The notes: generated by a model from the sequence alone, not told the origin. Numbered from the stretch's first letter, positions 27,256 to 37,987 are shown. The stretch: 64,000 nt of DNA from Alicyclobacillus tolerans (GCF_900142255.1 NZ_FRAF01000012.1:1-64000); one strand, 5' to 3'. A program made the numbers and translations.

Positions 27256-28200
27256 TTAATTCTGCTCTTTGGCCAAAACCTTTGGTGGATGAGTCATTCT
27301 GCGTTCAGCCAACACATCACTGACCGTTTTTATACAATATCCCTGATTGCGCAATAAATGAATGATTTGCGGCAAAGCTTGTGCTGTTTCCGCTGTCGGA
27401 TGCATGAGAATCATCATGCCTGGTGTCAACTGTGAACGAACACGCTCGAGAATAACAGCAGGGCGGGGATGTTTCCAATCCACAGTATCGGCTGTCCAAA
27501 GAATAACCGTCGTTTGACGATGCCGGGCTAATTGCACCAGTCGCTCGTCATAACTGCCTGACGGTGGAGCGATGATTCGGCTATCAACACCGAGTTGAGT
27601 ATAGAGTATCGTATGTGTGACATCCAATTGACGGCTTAACTTTTCCATACTCAATTGGCGAAAATCAGGATGGCCTGTCCCATGGCTACCGATATCTTGG
27701 CCTTCTTCCACTAATTTGCGAGCTAAAGTAAGATTTTTCTTGACCCAAGCTCCGTCAAGAAAAAAAGTGGCTCGCACGCCTTCTTTATGCAAAGTTTCAA
27801 TCATGGATGGAAGATACTCTTCTCCCCATGAAACATTAATCATCAGCGTAGCTGATTTTTCAGTCGCAGGTGCACGGTAAACTGGAGCCGGTGGCAATTT
27901 CTCCAAATGCTCCGTGGGAGCAACAGATTTCCATTGCAAGTGATACTTCCCGTCAGTTGCCGAAGCGGTCAGCCGCTGAGAAGCTGGAATATCAAGCTGC
28001 CAACCCGACAGACCGGGAATTCCTTTCCAAACACGATCGATGCGGGCATTTGTTGGTGCTTGGCCAAACTCTTTATTCAATCGCACAAAATCATCTGTCG
28101 TTGTGGGAACAGCCAGAACTGTTGGATGGATACAAGTCATCAGGCAGCATAAAGCTGCTACAGCTCTGGCTGCGATGTGTGAAGCGCGTAAAAAAGACAC
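27256..28200 (-). CDS. ylxY: YlxY-like polysaccharide deacetylase-family protein
   Basis: Secreted or membrane-anchored protein of the NodB-like carbohydrate esterase fold; B. subtilis YlxY lies at the same place after pnp. The 314-residue protein has an N-terminal signal-like segment (about 8-32) and a NodB domain from about 115. The metal His pair is kept (SHGTGHP), as are motif 3 (IAPPSGSY), DTVDWKHP and LMHPT, but the first motif is NVSWGEE instead of TFDDG, losing the usual catalytic Asp. The start is GTG after GAGGGATGAGAG. It may have altered or no deacetylase activity. Confidence 0.87.
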   Translation of the reverse strand: MSFLRASHIAARAVAALCCLMTCIHPTVLAVPTTTDDFVRLNKEFGQAPTNARIDRVWKGIPGLSGWQLDIPASQRLTASATDGKYHLQWKSVAPTEHLEKLPPAPVYRAPATEKSATLMINVSWGEEYLPSMIETLHKEGVRATFFLDGAWVKKNLTLARKLVEEGQDIGSHGTGHPDFRQLSMEKLSRQLDVTHTILYTQLGVDSRIIAPPSGSYDERLVQLARHRQTTVILWTADTVDWKHPRPAVILERVRSQLTPGMMILMHPTAETAQALPQIIHLLRNQGYCIKTVSDVLAERRMTHPPKVLAKEQN

Positions 28201-28332
28201 CTCTCATCCCTCGCTTTCGTGAGTCTCTCGGTTTTTCGGAAGAAAAGACCCACTGCTTTCAAGTACTGTCGAGGATAAGGTGCCCAAAAATGCTTCCATT
28301 CACACAAAGGTTGATACAAAATGAATCACAAA

Positions 28333-30429
28333 TTACAGAGAAGCCATATCCGATTCATTCTTTAAAGCTTCCTTGCGAGAGAGGTTCAGTCGGCCTTGTG
28401 CATCAATTTCTGTTACTTTCACAGTCAGCGGATCGCCCACTGAACAAACGTCCTCTACTTTGTTGACACGTTGCATATCCAACTGAGAAATGTGCACCAG
28501 TCCCTCTTTACCAGGCAAAATTTCCACGAAGGCACCGTATTTTTCCACACGGGTTACTCGGCCTACATAGGTTTGGCCGACTTCTACTTCGCGAGCAATA
28601 TTCTCAATCGTCTGTTTGGCACGATGAGCCATTTCCGCATCCATACCGTGAATAAAGATTCGTCCATCTTGCTCAATATCAATTTTTACACCAGTTTCTT
28701 CAATAATTTTGTTAATCACACGACCACCAGGTCCAATCACATCACGAATCTTATCTGGATGAATGCGCATGGAAAGCACGCGTGGTGCATATTGCGATAA
28801 TTCTGGACGCGGCTTAGAAATGGCTTCCATCATTTTCTGCAGTATAAAAAGACGGCCCACACGCGCCTGCTGTAAAGCTCGCTCTAGAATTTCGCGATTG
28901 ATACCAGCAATTTTGATATCCATTTGTAAGGCAGTAACGCCTTTTTCGGTCCCAGCTACCTTAAAGTCCATATCACCAAGATGGTCTTCCATACCTTGGA
29001 TGTCCGTCAAGATGGCTACGTCTTCACCTTCTTTGACAAGTCCCATTGCTATCCCGGCTACGGGTGCTTTGATAGGCACTCCCGCATCCATCAGGGCCAT
29101 CGTACTGCCACAAATGCTTGCTTGAGAGGTCGATCCGTTAGATTCCAATATCTCAGAGACCACACGAATCGCGTAAGGGAACTCTTCAGGTGATGGAATC
29201 ACAGCGTCAAGAGCCCGCTCACCAAGTGCGCCATGACCAATATCTCGGCGGCTCGGCGCGCGCAAAGGACGTGCTTCACCCACACTAAAGGGAGGAAAAT
29301 TGTAATGATGCATATAGCGATTGGAAGCTTCTAACTCTAAACCATCCAAAATTTGCTCATCACCCATGGCGCCAAGTGTACAAACCGATAACGCCTGCGT
29401 CTGCCCCCGAGTAAAAAGACCGCTTCCATGGGCTCTCGGCAAAACTCCGACCTCACAAGAAATCGGTCGAATTTCATCCAGTTGACGTCCATCGGGCCGC
29501 AAACCTTCTTTAAGAATCGCTGTGCGAACTTCTTCTTTGAGCAAATCGTGCAAGATTTCGTCCATCCAGGCCTCGTCTTCCGGATATTGCTCAAGAAGTT
29601 TTTCTTTGACACTCGTATTGACGGTGGCAATGTTCTCTTCACGTGTCTGCTTGTCCGGATGGCGTACAGCAAGACGCAATTGTTCACCAAGAACTTCACG
29701 AATAGCTTGTACCAATTCCGCAGGAGCTTGACGCAAAACAACTTCGCGCTTGCTCACGCCCACTTTTTCAGCGAATACCTGAATTTCAGCAATAATCGCC
29801 TGAATATGTCGGTGTCCAAATAAAATAGCCTCAAGCATTTGCTCTTCAGGCACTTCTTCAGCACCTGCTTCAACCATGACAATGGCGTCTTTGGTGCCAG
29901 CGACCACCAGATGCATTTGGCTTCGAGTCGCTTCTTCAACAGATGGATTGAGAACAAACTGACCATCAATCAGCCCTACAATCACACCAGCAATCGGTCC
30001 ATCAAAAGGAATGTCTGAAATCGTCAGCGCTGCTGATGTACCAATCATTGCAGTGATTTCTGGGGCACAGTCTTGATCGACTGACATGACGAGATCGACC
30101 ACTTGCACTTCATTGCGAAAACCTTCAGGAAATAATGGACGAATGGGGCGGTCAATCAGCCGTGAAGCGAGTATCGCTTTCTCACTGGGCCGGCCCTCTC
30201 GTTTAATGAATCCTCCGGGAATCTTACCGACTGCATAAAGACGTTCCTCGTAATTAACAGTCAATGGGAAAAAATCAAGATCTTTTGGCTCTTTTGAAGC
30301 CGTCACTGTGGCCAGAATCATGGTATCTCCATATCTGGCATCAACAGCCGCTGTTGCCTGTTTGGCCATTTTGCCAGTTTCCAGTACAAACTTGCGACCG
30401 GCGACCATAAACTCATGCCGCACAACCAT
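28333..30429 (-). CDS. pnp: Polynucleotide phosphorylase
   Basis: Phosphorolytic 3'-to-5' exoribonuclease, major in mRNA turnover and part of the degradosome with RNase Y and RNase J, both also encoded in this window. The 698-residue protein has two RNase PH-like domains (about 1-220 and 310-540) with an all-helical linker, then KH ([17 protein letters not shown]) and S1 ([19 protein letters not shown]) domains. The ATG follows GAGGAGGAAA. It lies between rpsO and ylxY, the conserved order. Confidence 0.97.
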   Translation of the reverse strand: MVVRHEFMVAGRKFVLETGKMAKQATAAVDARYGDTMILATVTASKEPKDLDFFPLTVNYEERLYAVGKIPGGFIKREGRPSEKAILASRLIDRPIRPLFPEGFRNEVQVVDLVMSVDQDCAPEITAMIGTSAALTISDIPFDGPIAGVIVGLIDGQFVLNPSVEEATRSQMHLVVAGTKDAIVMVEAGAEEVPEEQMLEAILFGHRHIQAIIAEIQVFAEKVGVSKREVVLRQAPAELVQAIREVLGEQLRLAVRHPDKQTREENIATVNTSVKEKLLEQYPEDEAWMDEILHDLLKEEVRTAILKEGLRPDGRQLDEIRPISCEVGVLPRAHGSGLFTRGQTQALSVCTLGAMGDEQILDGLELEASNRYMHHYNFPPFSVGEARPLRAPSRRDIGHGALGERALDAVIPSPEEFPYAIRVVSEILESNGSTSQASICGSTMALMDAGVPIKAPVAGIAMGLVKEGEDVAILTDIQGMEDHLGDMDFKVAGTEKGVTALQMDIKIAGINREILERALQQARVGRLFILQKMMEAISKPRPELSQYAPRVLSMRIHPDKIRDVIGPGGRVINKIIEETGVKIDIEQDGRIFIHGMDAEMAHRAKQTIENIAREVEVGQTYVGRVTRVEKYGAFVEILPGKEGLVHISQLDMQRVNKVEDVCSVGDPLTVKVTEIDAQGRLNLSRKEALKNESDMASL

Positions 30430-30463
30430 ACAACAATTTTCCTCCTCTATCCTGTCGTTGTTA

Positions 30464-30491
30464 TTTCTATCCAGGATTACATTTTGTGCAA
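30464..30491 (-). promoter_or_regulatory. Candidate promoter of pnp
   Basis: Minus-strand TTGCAC, 16 bases, TAGAAA, located after the rpsO terminator and about 35 bases before the pnp start. About four of six consensus bases at each hexamer. Confidence 0.4.
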
Positions 30492-30535
30492 TTGAACGAT
30501 GGATTTACAAGCTAAATGAACAATGCAGACGCATG

Positions 30536-30562
30536 CAAAACAAGCGGGCCTTAGCCCGCTTG
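30536..30562 (-). terminator. Terminator of rpsO
   Basis: Perfect nine-bp GC-rich stem CAAGCGGGC / GCCCGCTTG with a four-base loop, then TTTTG on the minus strand. The short T-run may allow some read-through into pnp. Confidence 0.75.
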
Positions 30563-30566
30563 CAAT

Positions 30567-30833
30567 CTATCTGCGCAATCCTAGCGTCTGAATCAACTCA
30601 CGATATCGATTGACATCTTTCTTGCGAAGATAGTTCAGCAAGTTTCTACGATGACCAATCATTTTATACAAACCGCGACGGGAGTGATGGTCTTTCTTGT
30701 GTTCACGAAAATGTTCCGTCAGATAATTAATTTTTTCAGTAAGAATGGCAATCTGAACTTCTGGACTTCCTGTGTCTGAATCATGCAGGCGAAATTTCTC
30801 GACAATTTGCTTCTTTTGTTCATTAGTTAACAA
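30567..30833 (-). CDS. rpsO: 30S ribosomal protein S15
   Basis: Primary 16S rRNA-binding protein of the small-subunit platform. The 88-residue protein has the S15 sequence throughout ([29 protein letters not shown]). The start appears to be TTG at 30833, giving LTNEQKK after the initiator, with AGAGGTTA upstream. It has its own promoter and a leader with a hairpin, and precedes pnp. Confidence 0.97.
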   Translation of the reverse strand: MLTNEQKKQIVEKFRLHDSDTGSPEVQIAILTEKINYLTEHFREHKKDHHSRRGLYKMIGHRRNLLNYLRKKDVNRYRELIQTLGLRR

Positions 30834-30866
30834 AATAACCTCTCCTCTGTTGGCTCACGAAATCCC

Positions 30867-30890
30867 TCCTGCCGAAGCTGCCGTCAGGAG
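30867..30890 (-). promoter_or_regulatory. Hairpin in rpsO leader, possible S15 feedback site
   Basis: Minus-strand CTCCTG / CAGGAG stem with an inner CG pair, about 35 bases before the start. Leaders of rpsO in bacilli bind S15 for feedback; I cannot match a known fold here, so the role is inferred. Confidence 0.35.
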
Positions 30891-30916
30891 CAAACGAACA
30901 ACTGCGACAGAGTTCC

Positions 30917-30944
30917 ATTCTCATGTGAGCTAAATCAATGTCAA
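30917..30944 (-). promoter_or_regulatory. Promoter of rpsO
   Basis: Minus-strand perfect TTGACA, 16 bases, GAGAAT (four of six). Lies in the gap between ribF and rpsO. Confidence 0.55.
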
Positions 30945-31001
30945 TGACTCACAAAATATAGCACACTCCAGCAACTTCGTGCAATCTCAGGAAGAGGGCG
31001 A

Positions 31002-31973
31002 TCACGATGTTTGTCCCATACCAAGCATTTCCCTGGCTATCTGCACGTCCTCACGAATCTGTGTTTCCAACTCTGCAAGTGACGCGAATTTCTTCTCATC
31101 GCGAATTCTGCGCAGAAATTGTATACGCAAGGTCGAGCCATACAAATCCCCTGAGAAATCGAGCAGATGAACTTCTAGTTTCTCGGCCACACCATCGACT
31201 GTCGGTCGTACGCCAAGATTGGCCACGCCAAACCAATGTCGACCCGATGTCGCATAAGGAGCCGTATCGACCGCTACTACATATACCCCGCGCTTTGGCA
31301 AAACATAACTGTCCAGCTTCCCTATATTGGCTGTTGGAAAACCGAGTTCTCTTCCTCGCTTGTCCCCTGTCTCCACCAAACCCGTAACACCATACGGACG
31401 TCCGAGCAAAGCTTCTGCAGCTTCCACACGTCCAGTTTGCAAATGTTTGCGAATTTGAGAAGACGAAACCTTTATACCATTTTCTTCTACATGGTGAACG
31501 ACGTTGACCGGAATATTGTGTGGCTGACAAAGCTTAGCTAATTCTTCAGCTGTCGCTCGCCCACCCTGGCCAAATCGAAAGTCATGCCCTACAACTATGC
31601 TCTTCGCTCCGAGCGGAAGAAGGTAGTTGGCGAGGAATTCCTCTGGGCTGGTATTCATAAAAACCTGGTTAAAATGTGCCAAATAAAGACGTTCTACACC
31701 AAATTGTTCGAGCCAATATGTCTTTTCCGGCAATGGTGTAAGGAGACGCAAATATTGTTCGTCCCCTGTCAACACGTATGTAGGATGAGGTTGAAAACTC
31801 AAGACTGCCACTTGACCTGCTCGAGAGTCAGACGCAAGCTCTGCACGAGCTTTGGCAAGAATGGCCTGATGCCCAATATGCACGCCGTCAAACTTGCCGA
31901 TGGCCAGTACACAGGGAGATAAAATCTCTCCAGCAGCAAAAGACGGCCCTTCAATGTCTATCCGTTGCAACAT
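31002..31973 (-). CDS. ribF: Bifunctional riboflavin kinase/FAD synthetase
   Basis: Makes FMN from riboflavin, then FAD. The 323-residue protein has the N-terminal adenylyltransferase domain (GKFDGVHIGHQ; VVGHDFRFGQGG) and C-terminal flavokinase domain (GRELGFPTANI; GVRPTV). The ATG is two bases after the truB stop, with AGAGGTGA formed by the end of truB, so the pair is probably coupled. Confidence 0.96.
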   Translation of the reverse strand: MLQRIDIEGPSFAAGEILSPCVLAIGKFDGVHIGHQAILAKARAELASDSRAGQVAVLSFQPHPTYVLTGDEQYLRLLTPLPEKTYWLEQFGVERLYLAHFNQVFMNTSPEEFLANYLLPLGAKSIVVGHDFRFGQGGRATAEELAKLCQPHNIPVNVVHHVEENGIKVSSSQIRKHLQTGRVEAAEALLGRPYGVTGLVETGDKRGRELGFPTANIGKLDSYVLPKRGVYVVAVDTAPYATSGRHWFGVANLGVRPTVDGVAEKLEVHLLDFSGDLYGSTLRIQFLRRIRDEKKFASLAELETQIREDVQIAREMLGMGQTS

Positions 31974-31975
31974 TT

Positions 31976-32890
31976 CTATTCACCTCTTTTCCAAAAAACT
32001 TTCTGCGGTTTCAATATCCACACGCCCGTTCGTTCCTGAATCGGCGTTGCACTAGCAACCAATCGTCCACCGCATGTCAAAAACACAGTTTCCGTCCAAA
32101 CATGACTATTGCCTTGCACATAACGCAATTTCTGGCCACAGGCCAAACGCTCTGCCTCTGGCAGAGAAACCTCTAATTGTTGATAGTGCTTCAGCGCGTC
32201 AAGCGGATGACGAAGATATTTTAATCGTTGCTCATCTCCCAAAAGAGTAGCTAATGGTATACATTCTTCAATATCCATACCACTTGCCATCGTGCGGCGC
32301 AAGCTGCGAAGATGGGCTGGGACACCAAGCAGCCGTCCAAAATCTCTACACAGGGAACGAATGTACGTCCCCGCACTGCAAGTTACTTGAAACTGCAAAA
32401 GCCACGTTTCACCCGTGTTGTCTGATTCTGGCGCCACATGAAATTCGAGAATTCGCACTTGCCGCGTAGGTGGATTGAAATCAGCTCCTGAGCGGGCCAA
32501 GTCATAGGCACGTTGCCCAGCTATATGCACTGCCGAATAACGAGGTACTTGTTGATCAATGATACCCATCAGACAACTGGCGGCTCTTTCTGCCTCTTGC
32601 AAGGTAAGGCCCTGGGTTGAACCGATTTCCAACACTTGACCTTCAGCATCATCCGTGCTGGTACCAACGCCAAGCAACAAGGTGCCCGTGTAAGTTTTGT
32701 CGCTCCCAGTCATATATTCGAGTAATCGCGTAGCTTCTCCCAAACACAAAAGAAGTACGCCCGTTGCAGCCGGATCGAGCGTACCTGCATGTCCTACACG
32801 CCGAATGCCATAAGCGCGACGTACTCGTTGGACCACATCATGCGAAGTTATACCAGCTGGTTTGTCAACAGGCAACAAACCCCAACTCAT
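31976..32890 (-). CDS. truB: tRNA pseudouridine-55 synthase
   Basis: Forms pseudouridine 55 in the T-loop of tRNAs. The 304-residue protein has the catalytic Asp39 in GHAGTLDPAATG and the N-terminal VDKPAGITSHDVV. The start overlaps the nrnA stop as ATGA. It lies in the rbfA-nrnA-truB-ribF run, transcribed in that order. Confidence 0.96.
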   Translation of the reverse strand: MSWGLLPVDKPAGITSHDVVQRVRRAYGIRRVGHAGTLDPAATGVLLLCLGEATRLLEYMTGSDKTYTGTLLLGVGTSTDDAEGQVLEIGSTQGLTLQEAERAASCLMGIIDQQVPRYSAVHIAGQRAYDLARSGADFNPPTRQVRILEFHVAPESDNTGETWLLQFQVTCSAGTYIRSLCRDFGRLLGVPAHLRSLRRTMASGMDIEECIPLATLLGDEQRLKYLRHPLDALKHYQQLEVSLPEAERLACGQKLRYVQGNSHVWTETVFLTCGGRLVASATPIQERTGVWILKPQKVFWKRGE

Positions 32891-33894
32891 GCCAATCCAG
32901 CCTCCGCGAGCGCTGCTTCAATCGCAGCAGACACTTTATCCATAGCAATATCAAGCGTGTCCATGATCACACAACCTGCTGCCCGAACATGACCACCGCC
33001 GCCAAATTGTTGCGCTACTCGTGAAACATCAACTCGCCGTTTGGAACGAAGCGAAACTTTAACTGTACCTTCCTCTGTCTCGCGAAAGAGCATCCCCACT
33101 TCAACCGTATCAATCGAGCGGGCAAATCCTACCAAGCCTTCCACATCGTCATCGTTTGCACCTGCACCATCCAACATACCGCGCGTAACATAAATCGCAG
33201 CATAGAGGCCATTGCGCGAGACTGTCAAATTAGCAAGCGCCATCTGCAACAGATGCATTTGTGCGGCCGAACGCGATTCCAGCGCTGGTTCAGCAATATC
33301 ATAAGGTTGAACACCTGCCGCTAATAATTCTGCGGCAATTTGGTGCACAGCTTTTGTTGTATTCGGTTGGATAAACCCCGCCGTGTCAGTCAGAATTCCG
33401 GTGTAAAGAGCCGCAGCTAGAGACTGCTGCATCGGTTGTTGTAATTGTTGAGCTAAATAGAAGATCAATTCACAAGTAGCCGCGGCGTCAGCATCCACAT
33501 AATTGGCCATCCCATAACGCGGATTCGTACGGTGATGGTCAATATTGACAATCGTCGCCTGATTGGCAATCCAACCATGCAGCCCTTGAAAACGCATCTC
33601 GTCTGCGCAGTCAACGGCAATTACATGGGAAAAACGCTCGCCTGCAAAATGGGAGGCAAGTTGAGCCTTCCCAAAAAACTCCAGATAATCAAAGCGACGC
33701 GGCAAAACTGTCTCTGTCAGGAAAGTCCATTTTTTACCCAGTTGCTCAAGAATATGGGCGATGGCTAAAGCACTGCCAATCGCATCACCGTCTGGCCGCT
33801 CATGTGTCACAATCAGCCAATTGTCGCCATTTTTCATAACTTCCACTACACGCTGTATATCGTCGGTGAATTTGGGATTTGGCAGGATTGCCAT
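32887..33894 (-). CDS. nrnA: NrnA-type DHH phosphoesterase (nano-RNase)
   Basis: DHH/DHHA1 enzyme that degrades short oligoribonucleotides and 3'-phosphoadenosine-5'-phosphate. The 335-residue protein shows PDGDAIGS, VDCADEMRF, DHH at 119-121, and the DHHA1 signature FGGGGHVRAAG near the end. Position between rbfA and truB is common in Firmicutes. It is coupled to truB by a 4-bp overlap. Confidence 0.93.
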   Translation of the reverse strand: MAILPNPKFTDDIQRVVEVMKNGDNWLIVTHERPDGDAIGSALAIAHILEQLGKKWTFLTETVLPRRFDYLEFFGKAQLASHFAGERFSHVIAVDCADEMRFQGLHGWIANQATIVNIDHHRTNPRYGMANYVDADAAATCELIFYLAQQLQQPMQQSLAAALYTGILTDTAGFIQPNTTKAVHQIAAELLAAGVQPYDIAEPALESRSAAQMHLLQMALANLTVSRNGLYAAIYVTRGMLDGAGANDDDVEGLVGFARSIDTVEVGMLFRETEEGTVKVSLRSKRRVDVSRVAQQFGGGGHVRAAGCVIMDTLDIAMDKVSAAIEAALAEAGLA

Positions 33895-33915
33895 TCAGTT
33901 GTTCCCCTTTCCACC

Positions 33916-34338
33916 TTAGTCATTCTCACTTGTCCGAAATTCTTGATTCAAATGGTTATTAGAAACTTGTCCCCCAGCCGCTTCGGAGGATGGACGCGAA
34001 TCTTCCAAAGACTTAAGCACTGTCTGAATATGGGCGCTGTATTCACCGGAATCGTCAAGTTTAAAAATGATTTCCGGGGCTAACCGAAGATGTAGACGGC
34101 GAGCAATTTCTCCCCGCACAAAACCAGCTGCTTTCTGCAGCGACTGTAAAACTTCTTCTTTTTTAGCCGCGTCGCCAAACACACTGACATACGCTTTTGC
34201 GTGCTGCAAATCTCCAGCCATGTCTACCCTGGTCACCGTAATAAAACCGAGTTCTTGATTTTTTAAGTGATTTTGCAAAATATCCGCCAATTCTTTTTTC
34301 ATCTGCTCACCTACGCGAGCTACGCGGATTTTACTCAA
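33916..34338 (-). CDS. rbfA: 30S ribosome-binding factor A
   Basis: KH-fold factor for late 16S rRNA maturation. The 140-residue protein begins SKIRVARVGEQMKKELADIL after the initiator. The start appears to be TTG at 34338, with AAAGGAAG upstream; a longer frame to 34416 lacks family resemblance. The last 25 residues are a polar, probably disordered tail. In Bacillus ylxP lies between infB and rbfA; here it is absent. Confidence 0.93.
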   Translation of the reverse strand: MSKIRVARVGEQMKKELADILQNHLKNQELGFITVTRVDMAGDLQHAKAYVSVFGDAAKKEEVLQSLQKAAGFVRGEIARRLHLRLAPEIIFKLDDSGEYSAHIQTVLKSLEDSRPSSEAAGGQVSNNHLNQEFRTSEND

Positions 34339-34430
34339 ATGCCATCTTCCTTTCAGCCCGTGGTATGGGCAGGCCGAAAACGGCATGCGAATTCGGCTCT
34401 CCAACTTGCGTCCCAAACCTGCCGGTTAGC

Positions 34431-37376
34431 TCAATGTACTTTTAGAGCCTCCATTTTGAAGGCCTCTATGACATCGCCAACCTTAATATCGTTAAATTTC
34501 TCTAGTGTAATACCACATTCAAAGCCTGTTTGAACTTCCCGAGCGTCGTCTTTGAAACGCTTCAAGGTATCCAGAGCACCTTCGTAAATCACCACACCGT
34601 CACGAACGAGACGAGCTTCCGCATCACGCGTCATTTTGCCATCCGTAACATAGCATCCCGCAACCGTACCCACGCGAGAAATGGTGAAAACTTGACGCAC
34701 TTCCGCATGACCAAGAACGACTTCCTTATATTCAGGATCAAGCATACCTTTCATGGCCGCTTCAAGTTCTTCTATAGCGTTGTAGATGACCCGATAGAGA
34801 CGAATATCCACTTTTTCCGCTTCCGCCGCACGTTTTGCGTTAACATCAGGACGCACATGGAAACCTATGATAATGGCGTTTGAAGCACTCGCCAGCGAAA
34901 CATCGGATTCCGTAATCGCACCCGCACCACGATGAATCACTTTTACGCGCACGCCTTGCACTTCAATTTTCTCAATCGCTCCTACAAGCGCTTCGACAGA
35001 CCCTTGAACATCCGCTTTGACAATCACATTTAACTCTTTGACATTTCCTTCCTGAATCTGGCGATACAAATCATCCAGCGTGACACGCGATGTACTGCTC
35101 ATAGCTTCCGCTTTTTCGCGGTTCAAACGCTTTTGGACAAGAGCTCGCGCCGCGCGCTCTTCATCATAGACAACAAACAAATCACCTGCGCTAGGCACAT
35201 CACCTAAGCCCTGAATTTCGACGGGTGTTGAAGGGCCAGCATCTTTCAAACGACGGCCCCGATCGTCAACCATGGCTCGTACGCGGCCAAAGCTGGTACC
35301 TGCCACAACAATGTCGCCAACTTTGAGTGTTCCGTTTTGCACCAACACGGTGGCTACCGGACCGCGGCCTTTGTCCAATTTTGCTTCAATGACCGTACCT
35401 CGTGGACGGCCTTCCGGATTGGCTTTCAAATCCTGCATATCAGCAACAAGCAGGACCATTTCAAGCAAATCGTCAAGACCTTCTTTTTTCAAAGCGGAGA
35501 TGTTGACAAAAATCGTATCGCCGCCCCATTCCTCAGAGACCAAACCGTACTGCGTCAACTCTTGTTTAATGCGATCAGGATTAGCATCCGGTTTGTCAAT
35601 CTTATTGATGGCCACCATTATGGGCACATTGGCAGCTTTGGCGTGATCGATAGCTTCAATCGTCTGCGGCATGACACCATCGTCTGCTGCTACAACCAAG
35701 ATGGTAATATCCGTGACCTGCGCCCCGCGAGCACGCATGGTTGTAAAAGCTGCGTGACCAGGGGTATCCAGGAACGTGATGAGCCTATTGTTAATTTCCA
35801 CTTGATAGGCACCGATATGCTGTGTAATACCGCCAGATTCGGTTGCTGTTACACGACTTTGACGAATCGCATCCAGCAATGTGGTCTTACCATGATCGAC
35901 ATGACCCATGATGGTGACAACCGGAGGACGGGTAATCAGATTTTCCGGTTTTTCTTCTTCCATCAGCATATCCAATGCTTCTTCATCTACTGGTTCAACC
36001 ACACTGAGTTTAATCTGATATTCATCAGCAATCAGTTCCATAGCGTCTGTGTCAATTTCCTGGTTGATGGTAGCCATAATTCCCAGGAAGAGCAATTTCT
36101 TAATGATTTCAGACGCCTCACGACGAATCAATTTGGCAAAATCACCAACTGTCATTGGACCTTCTACCGTTACCTCGGTAGGAAGTTCCACCTTGCGCTG
36201 TTCGCGCTGACCTGTTTTGCGGCGCGCGCGCAATTTCTCCTCATTAAACTGTTCTTTTCGATCGCGATTAAAATCTGGACGATTTTTTTCCCGATCTTTA
36301 CGAGAAGGCGCCGCGCCTTTCTGAGGAGCAACTGCTGCTACTGTTGCGCTACCACCTGAACGGCCACCGCCAAATCCTCCACTGGGTCGACCAGCACCTG
36401 CAAAAGCACCAGGACGATCGGAACGATTGCCTGGACGAGCAGTTCCGCCTCCTGGAGAACGCCGATCGCTCGCAGAACGCTGATCTTTGTCGCGGCCAAA
36501 CCCACCAGAGCGGTTGCCGCCACCGTCTCGCTGGCCGGCATAACCACCAGAGCGGTTGCCGCTGCCGTCTCGCTGGCCGGCATAACCACCAGAGCGGTTG
36601 CCGCCGCCGTCTCGCTGACCGCCATAGCCACCAGAGCGGTTGCCGCCGCCGTCTCGCTGACCGCCATAGCCACCAGAGCGGTTGCCGCCACCGTCTCGCT
36701 GACCGCCATAGCCACCAGAGCGGTTGCCACCTCCGTCTCGCTGACCACCATAGCCACTAGAACGATGTTCACTACGCGATGGAGCCGATTGGTTTTCAGA
36801 ACTTTGAGCAGATCGCGAGGCAACTGCATTCCCATTCCTGTCGGAACGTTGTTCAGATTTCTCAGAGTTGTACGTATCGGTTGTCAAATCTCTACCTCTT
36901 GTTCCAGCATTTGCATTCCTGCCTTCGACACTGCGCTGAACGTCAGCGGATTGCCCACTTGCTTCAGTCGATAGCTCTCTTACAGTAGATTTAGCCACTG
37001 TTCCCGATTCAGCGTTAGGAGCATCTTTGCTGCTTGATTTTGGACGATCTGCACCAGAGATATGGGCAGAAGTGGATGTATGCTGATGCCTTTCATCCAT
37101 GCGTTCCCTGCCTATTTCATTGGCAGAACTCGATTCCGCAGCGTGTTCTCGCTGTTTCTGCTTATCACGCAATTCTTTCTCAACTTCCGAAGCATGCCGT
37201 TTCGCAGCTCTCTGCTTGACATCCTGGAAGAATTGTTCTACTTTTTGCACCATTTGATCGTCCATCACACTCATGTGATTAGCAACCGGCTCGCCAACGC
37301 GTGATAGTATCGTTAAAATTTCCTTACTCGACATATTTAATTGTTTTGCATATTCATACACTCTCAGTTTTGTCAA
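34431..37376 (-). CDS. infB: Translation initiation factor IF-2 with RG-rich repeats
   Basis: GTPase that recruits initiator tRNA to the 30S subunit. The 981-residue protein has an IF2_N domain (about 1-55), a long low-complexity region (about 55-390) holding six 14-residue repeats of the type [14 protein letters not shown] (about 206-290), then a second IF2_N-like part, the G domain (GHVDHGKT at about 491-498) and C-terminal beta-barrel domains. This exceeds the 716 residues of B. subtilis IF2. The start is TTG at 37376 with GGGGGTG upstream and overlaps rplGA by 23 bp. Confidence 0.96.
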   Translation of the reverse strand: MTKLRVYEYAKQLNMSSKEILTILSRVGEPVANHMSVMDDQMVQKVEQFFQDVKQRAAKRHASEVEKELRDKQKQREHAAESSSANEIGRERMDERHQHTSTSAHISGADRPKSSSKDAPNAESGTVAKSTVRELSTEASGQSADVQRSVEGRNANAGTRGRDLTTDTYNSEKSEQRSDRNGNAVASRSAQSSENQSAPSRSEHRSSGYGGQRDGGGNRSGGYGGQRDGGGNRSGGYGGQRDGGGNRSGGYGGQRDGGGNRSGGYAGQRDGSGNRSGGYAGQRDGGGNRSGGFGRDKDQRSASDRRSPGGGTARPGNRSDRPGAFAGAGRPSGGFGGGRSGGSATVAAVAPQKGAAPSRKDREKNRPDFNRDRKEQFNEEKLRARRKTGQREQRKVELPTEVTVEGPMTVGDFAKLIRREASEIIKKLLFLGIMATINQEIDTDAMELIADEYQIKLSVVEPVDEEALDMLMEEEKPENLITRPPVVTIMGHVDHGKTTLLDAIRQSRVTATESGGITQHIGAYQVEINNRLITFLDTPGHAAFTTMRARGAQVTDITILVVAADDGVMPQTIEAIDHAKAANVPIMVAINKIDKPDANPDRIKQELTQYGLVSEEWGGDTIFVNISALKKEGLDDLLEMVLLVADMQDLKANPEGRPRGTVIEAKLDKGRGPVATVLVQNGTLKVGDIVVAGTSFGRVRAMVDDRGRRLKDAGPSTPVEIQGLGDVPSAGDLFVVYDEERAARALVQKRLNREKAEAMSSTSRVTLDDLYRQIQEGNVKELNVIVKADVQGSVEALVGAIEKIEVQGVRVKVIHRGAGAITESDVSLASASNAIIIGFHVRPDVNAKRAAEAEKVDIRLYRVIYNAIEELEAAMKGMLDPEYKEVVLGHAEVRQVFTISRVGTVAGCYVTDGKMTRDAEARLVRDGVVIYEGALDTLKRFKDDAREVQTGFECGITLEKFNDIKVGDVIEAFKMEALKVH
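36507..36761 (-). repeat. 42-bp tandem repeat inside infB
   Basis: Six near-identical units of 42 bp encode 14-residue Gly/Arg-rich repeats (pattern [14 protein letters not shown], with variants GGYAGQRD and GSGNR). The units stay in frame. Similarity at DNA level is high between neighbouring units, which suggests recent expansion. Confidence 0.9.
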
Positions 37377-37713
37377 ACAATACACCCCCGTCTGATTCCC
37401 CTAACGCATTTTGTAAAGATGCTGCAAACCCGGGGTTGGTTACAGCAACGACAACAACTTGTGAACGCCCGAGCGCCTCGCCTAACTCTTTGCGACTTAA
37501 CGATTGAACTAACGGTTTATGATAAAACGCGCATTTATCGCGTATTTTCTTTGTTACATTTGTTCCTGCGTCAACAGCCAGCCAAACTTGCAAAGCGGAG
37601 CCCGCTGCCAAACCGGCAAGTACAGCATCCGTACCTACCAGAAGCGCACTTGCTCGTCTTGCAAGCCCTAATTGTTGTAAACAGCGATTACGGTCAAACG
37701 TCCGGTTTGGCAA
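37354..37713 (-). CDS. rplGA: L7Ae-family RNA-binding protein (YlxQ)
   Basis: Small kink-turn-binding protein of the L7Ae/L30e/YlxQ family. The 119-residue product has [16 protein letters not shown] and a central beta/alpha fold; the last third is less typical. The start appears to be TTG at 37713 with GGGAGG upstream and overlaps ylxR by 20 bp. The gene overlaps infB at its 3' end. Order nusA-ylxR-ylxQ-infB is conserved in Firmicutes. Confidence 0.88.
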   Translation of the reverse strand: MPNRTFDRNRCLQQLGLARRASALLVGTDAVLAGLAAGSALQVWLAVDAGTNVTKKIRDKCAFYHKPLVQSLSRKELGEALGRSQVVVVAVTNPGFAASLQNALGESDGGVLFDKTESV

Positions 37714-37987
37714 CAGACCCCGCCTCCCTGGGCATGCTTTCCTCTAACTTCTCGTATACATCGTCGGGAATGGAGGTTTTCAGCGCCCGTTCCAGCGATT
37801 TTCGTTTGCGAGCCGTTTGCAGGCAACTGAGCTGTCGACAGAGATATGCTCCTCGTCCATTCATTTTCCCACGCATATCAAGTTCGATATGACCTTCAGG
37901 CGTTAAAACCACACGCAACAAATCAGCTTTGGGAAAACTCTCCTGACAACCTACGCATTTTCGCAGTGGAACTTTCCGCACTTTCAT
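37694..37987 (-). CDS. ylxR: YlxR/RnpM RNA-binding protein
   Basis: Small basic protein of the YlxR (DUF448) family, recently named RnpM for its effect on RNase P in Bacillus. The 97-residue product has the CVGC pair near the N-terminus and the family GRGAYLCR motif. The ATG follows GAGGTGATGGTGG. It lies between nusA and rplGA. Confidence 0.93.
   Translation of the reverse strand: MKVRKVPLRKCVGCQESFPKADLLRVVLTPEGHIELDMRGKMNGRGAYLCRQLSCLQTARKRKSLERALKTSIPDDVYEKLEESMPREAGSVAKPDV

Noticed and set aside
35337-36359. 340-codon plus-strand frame opposite infB
   Set aside because: It is antisense to conserved IF2 domains and has biased, low-complexity composition without a ribosome-binding site.
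36507-36761. Direct repeats that could suggest a CRISPR array
   Set aside because: Units are contiguous, without unique spacers, and lie in frame within infB.
36338-36835. 165-codon minus-strand frame with Val/Ala/Ser repeats
   Set aside because: It is the alternate frame of the infB tandem repeat; the repetitive protein only mirrors the 42-bp DNA units.
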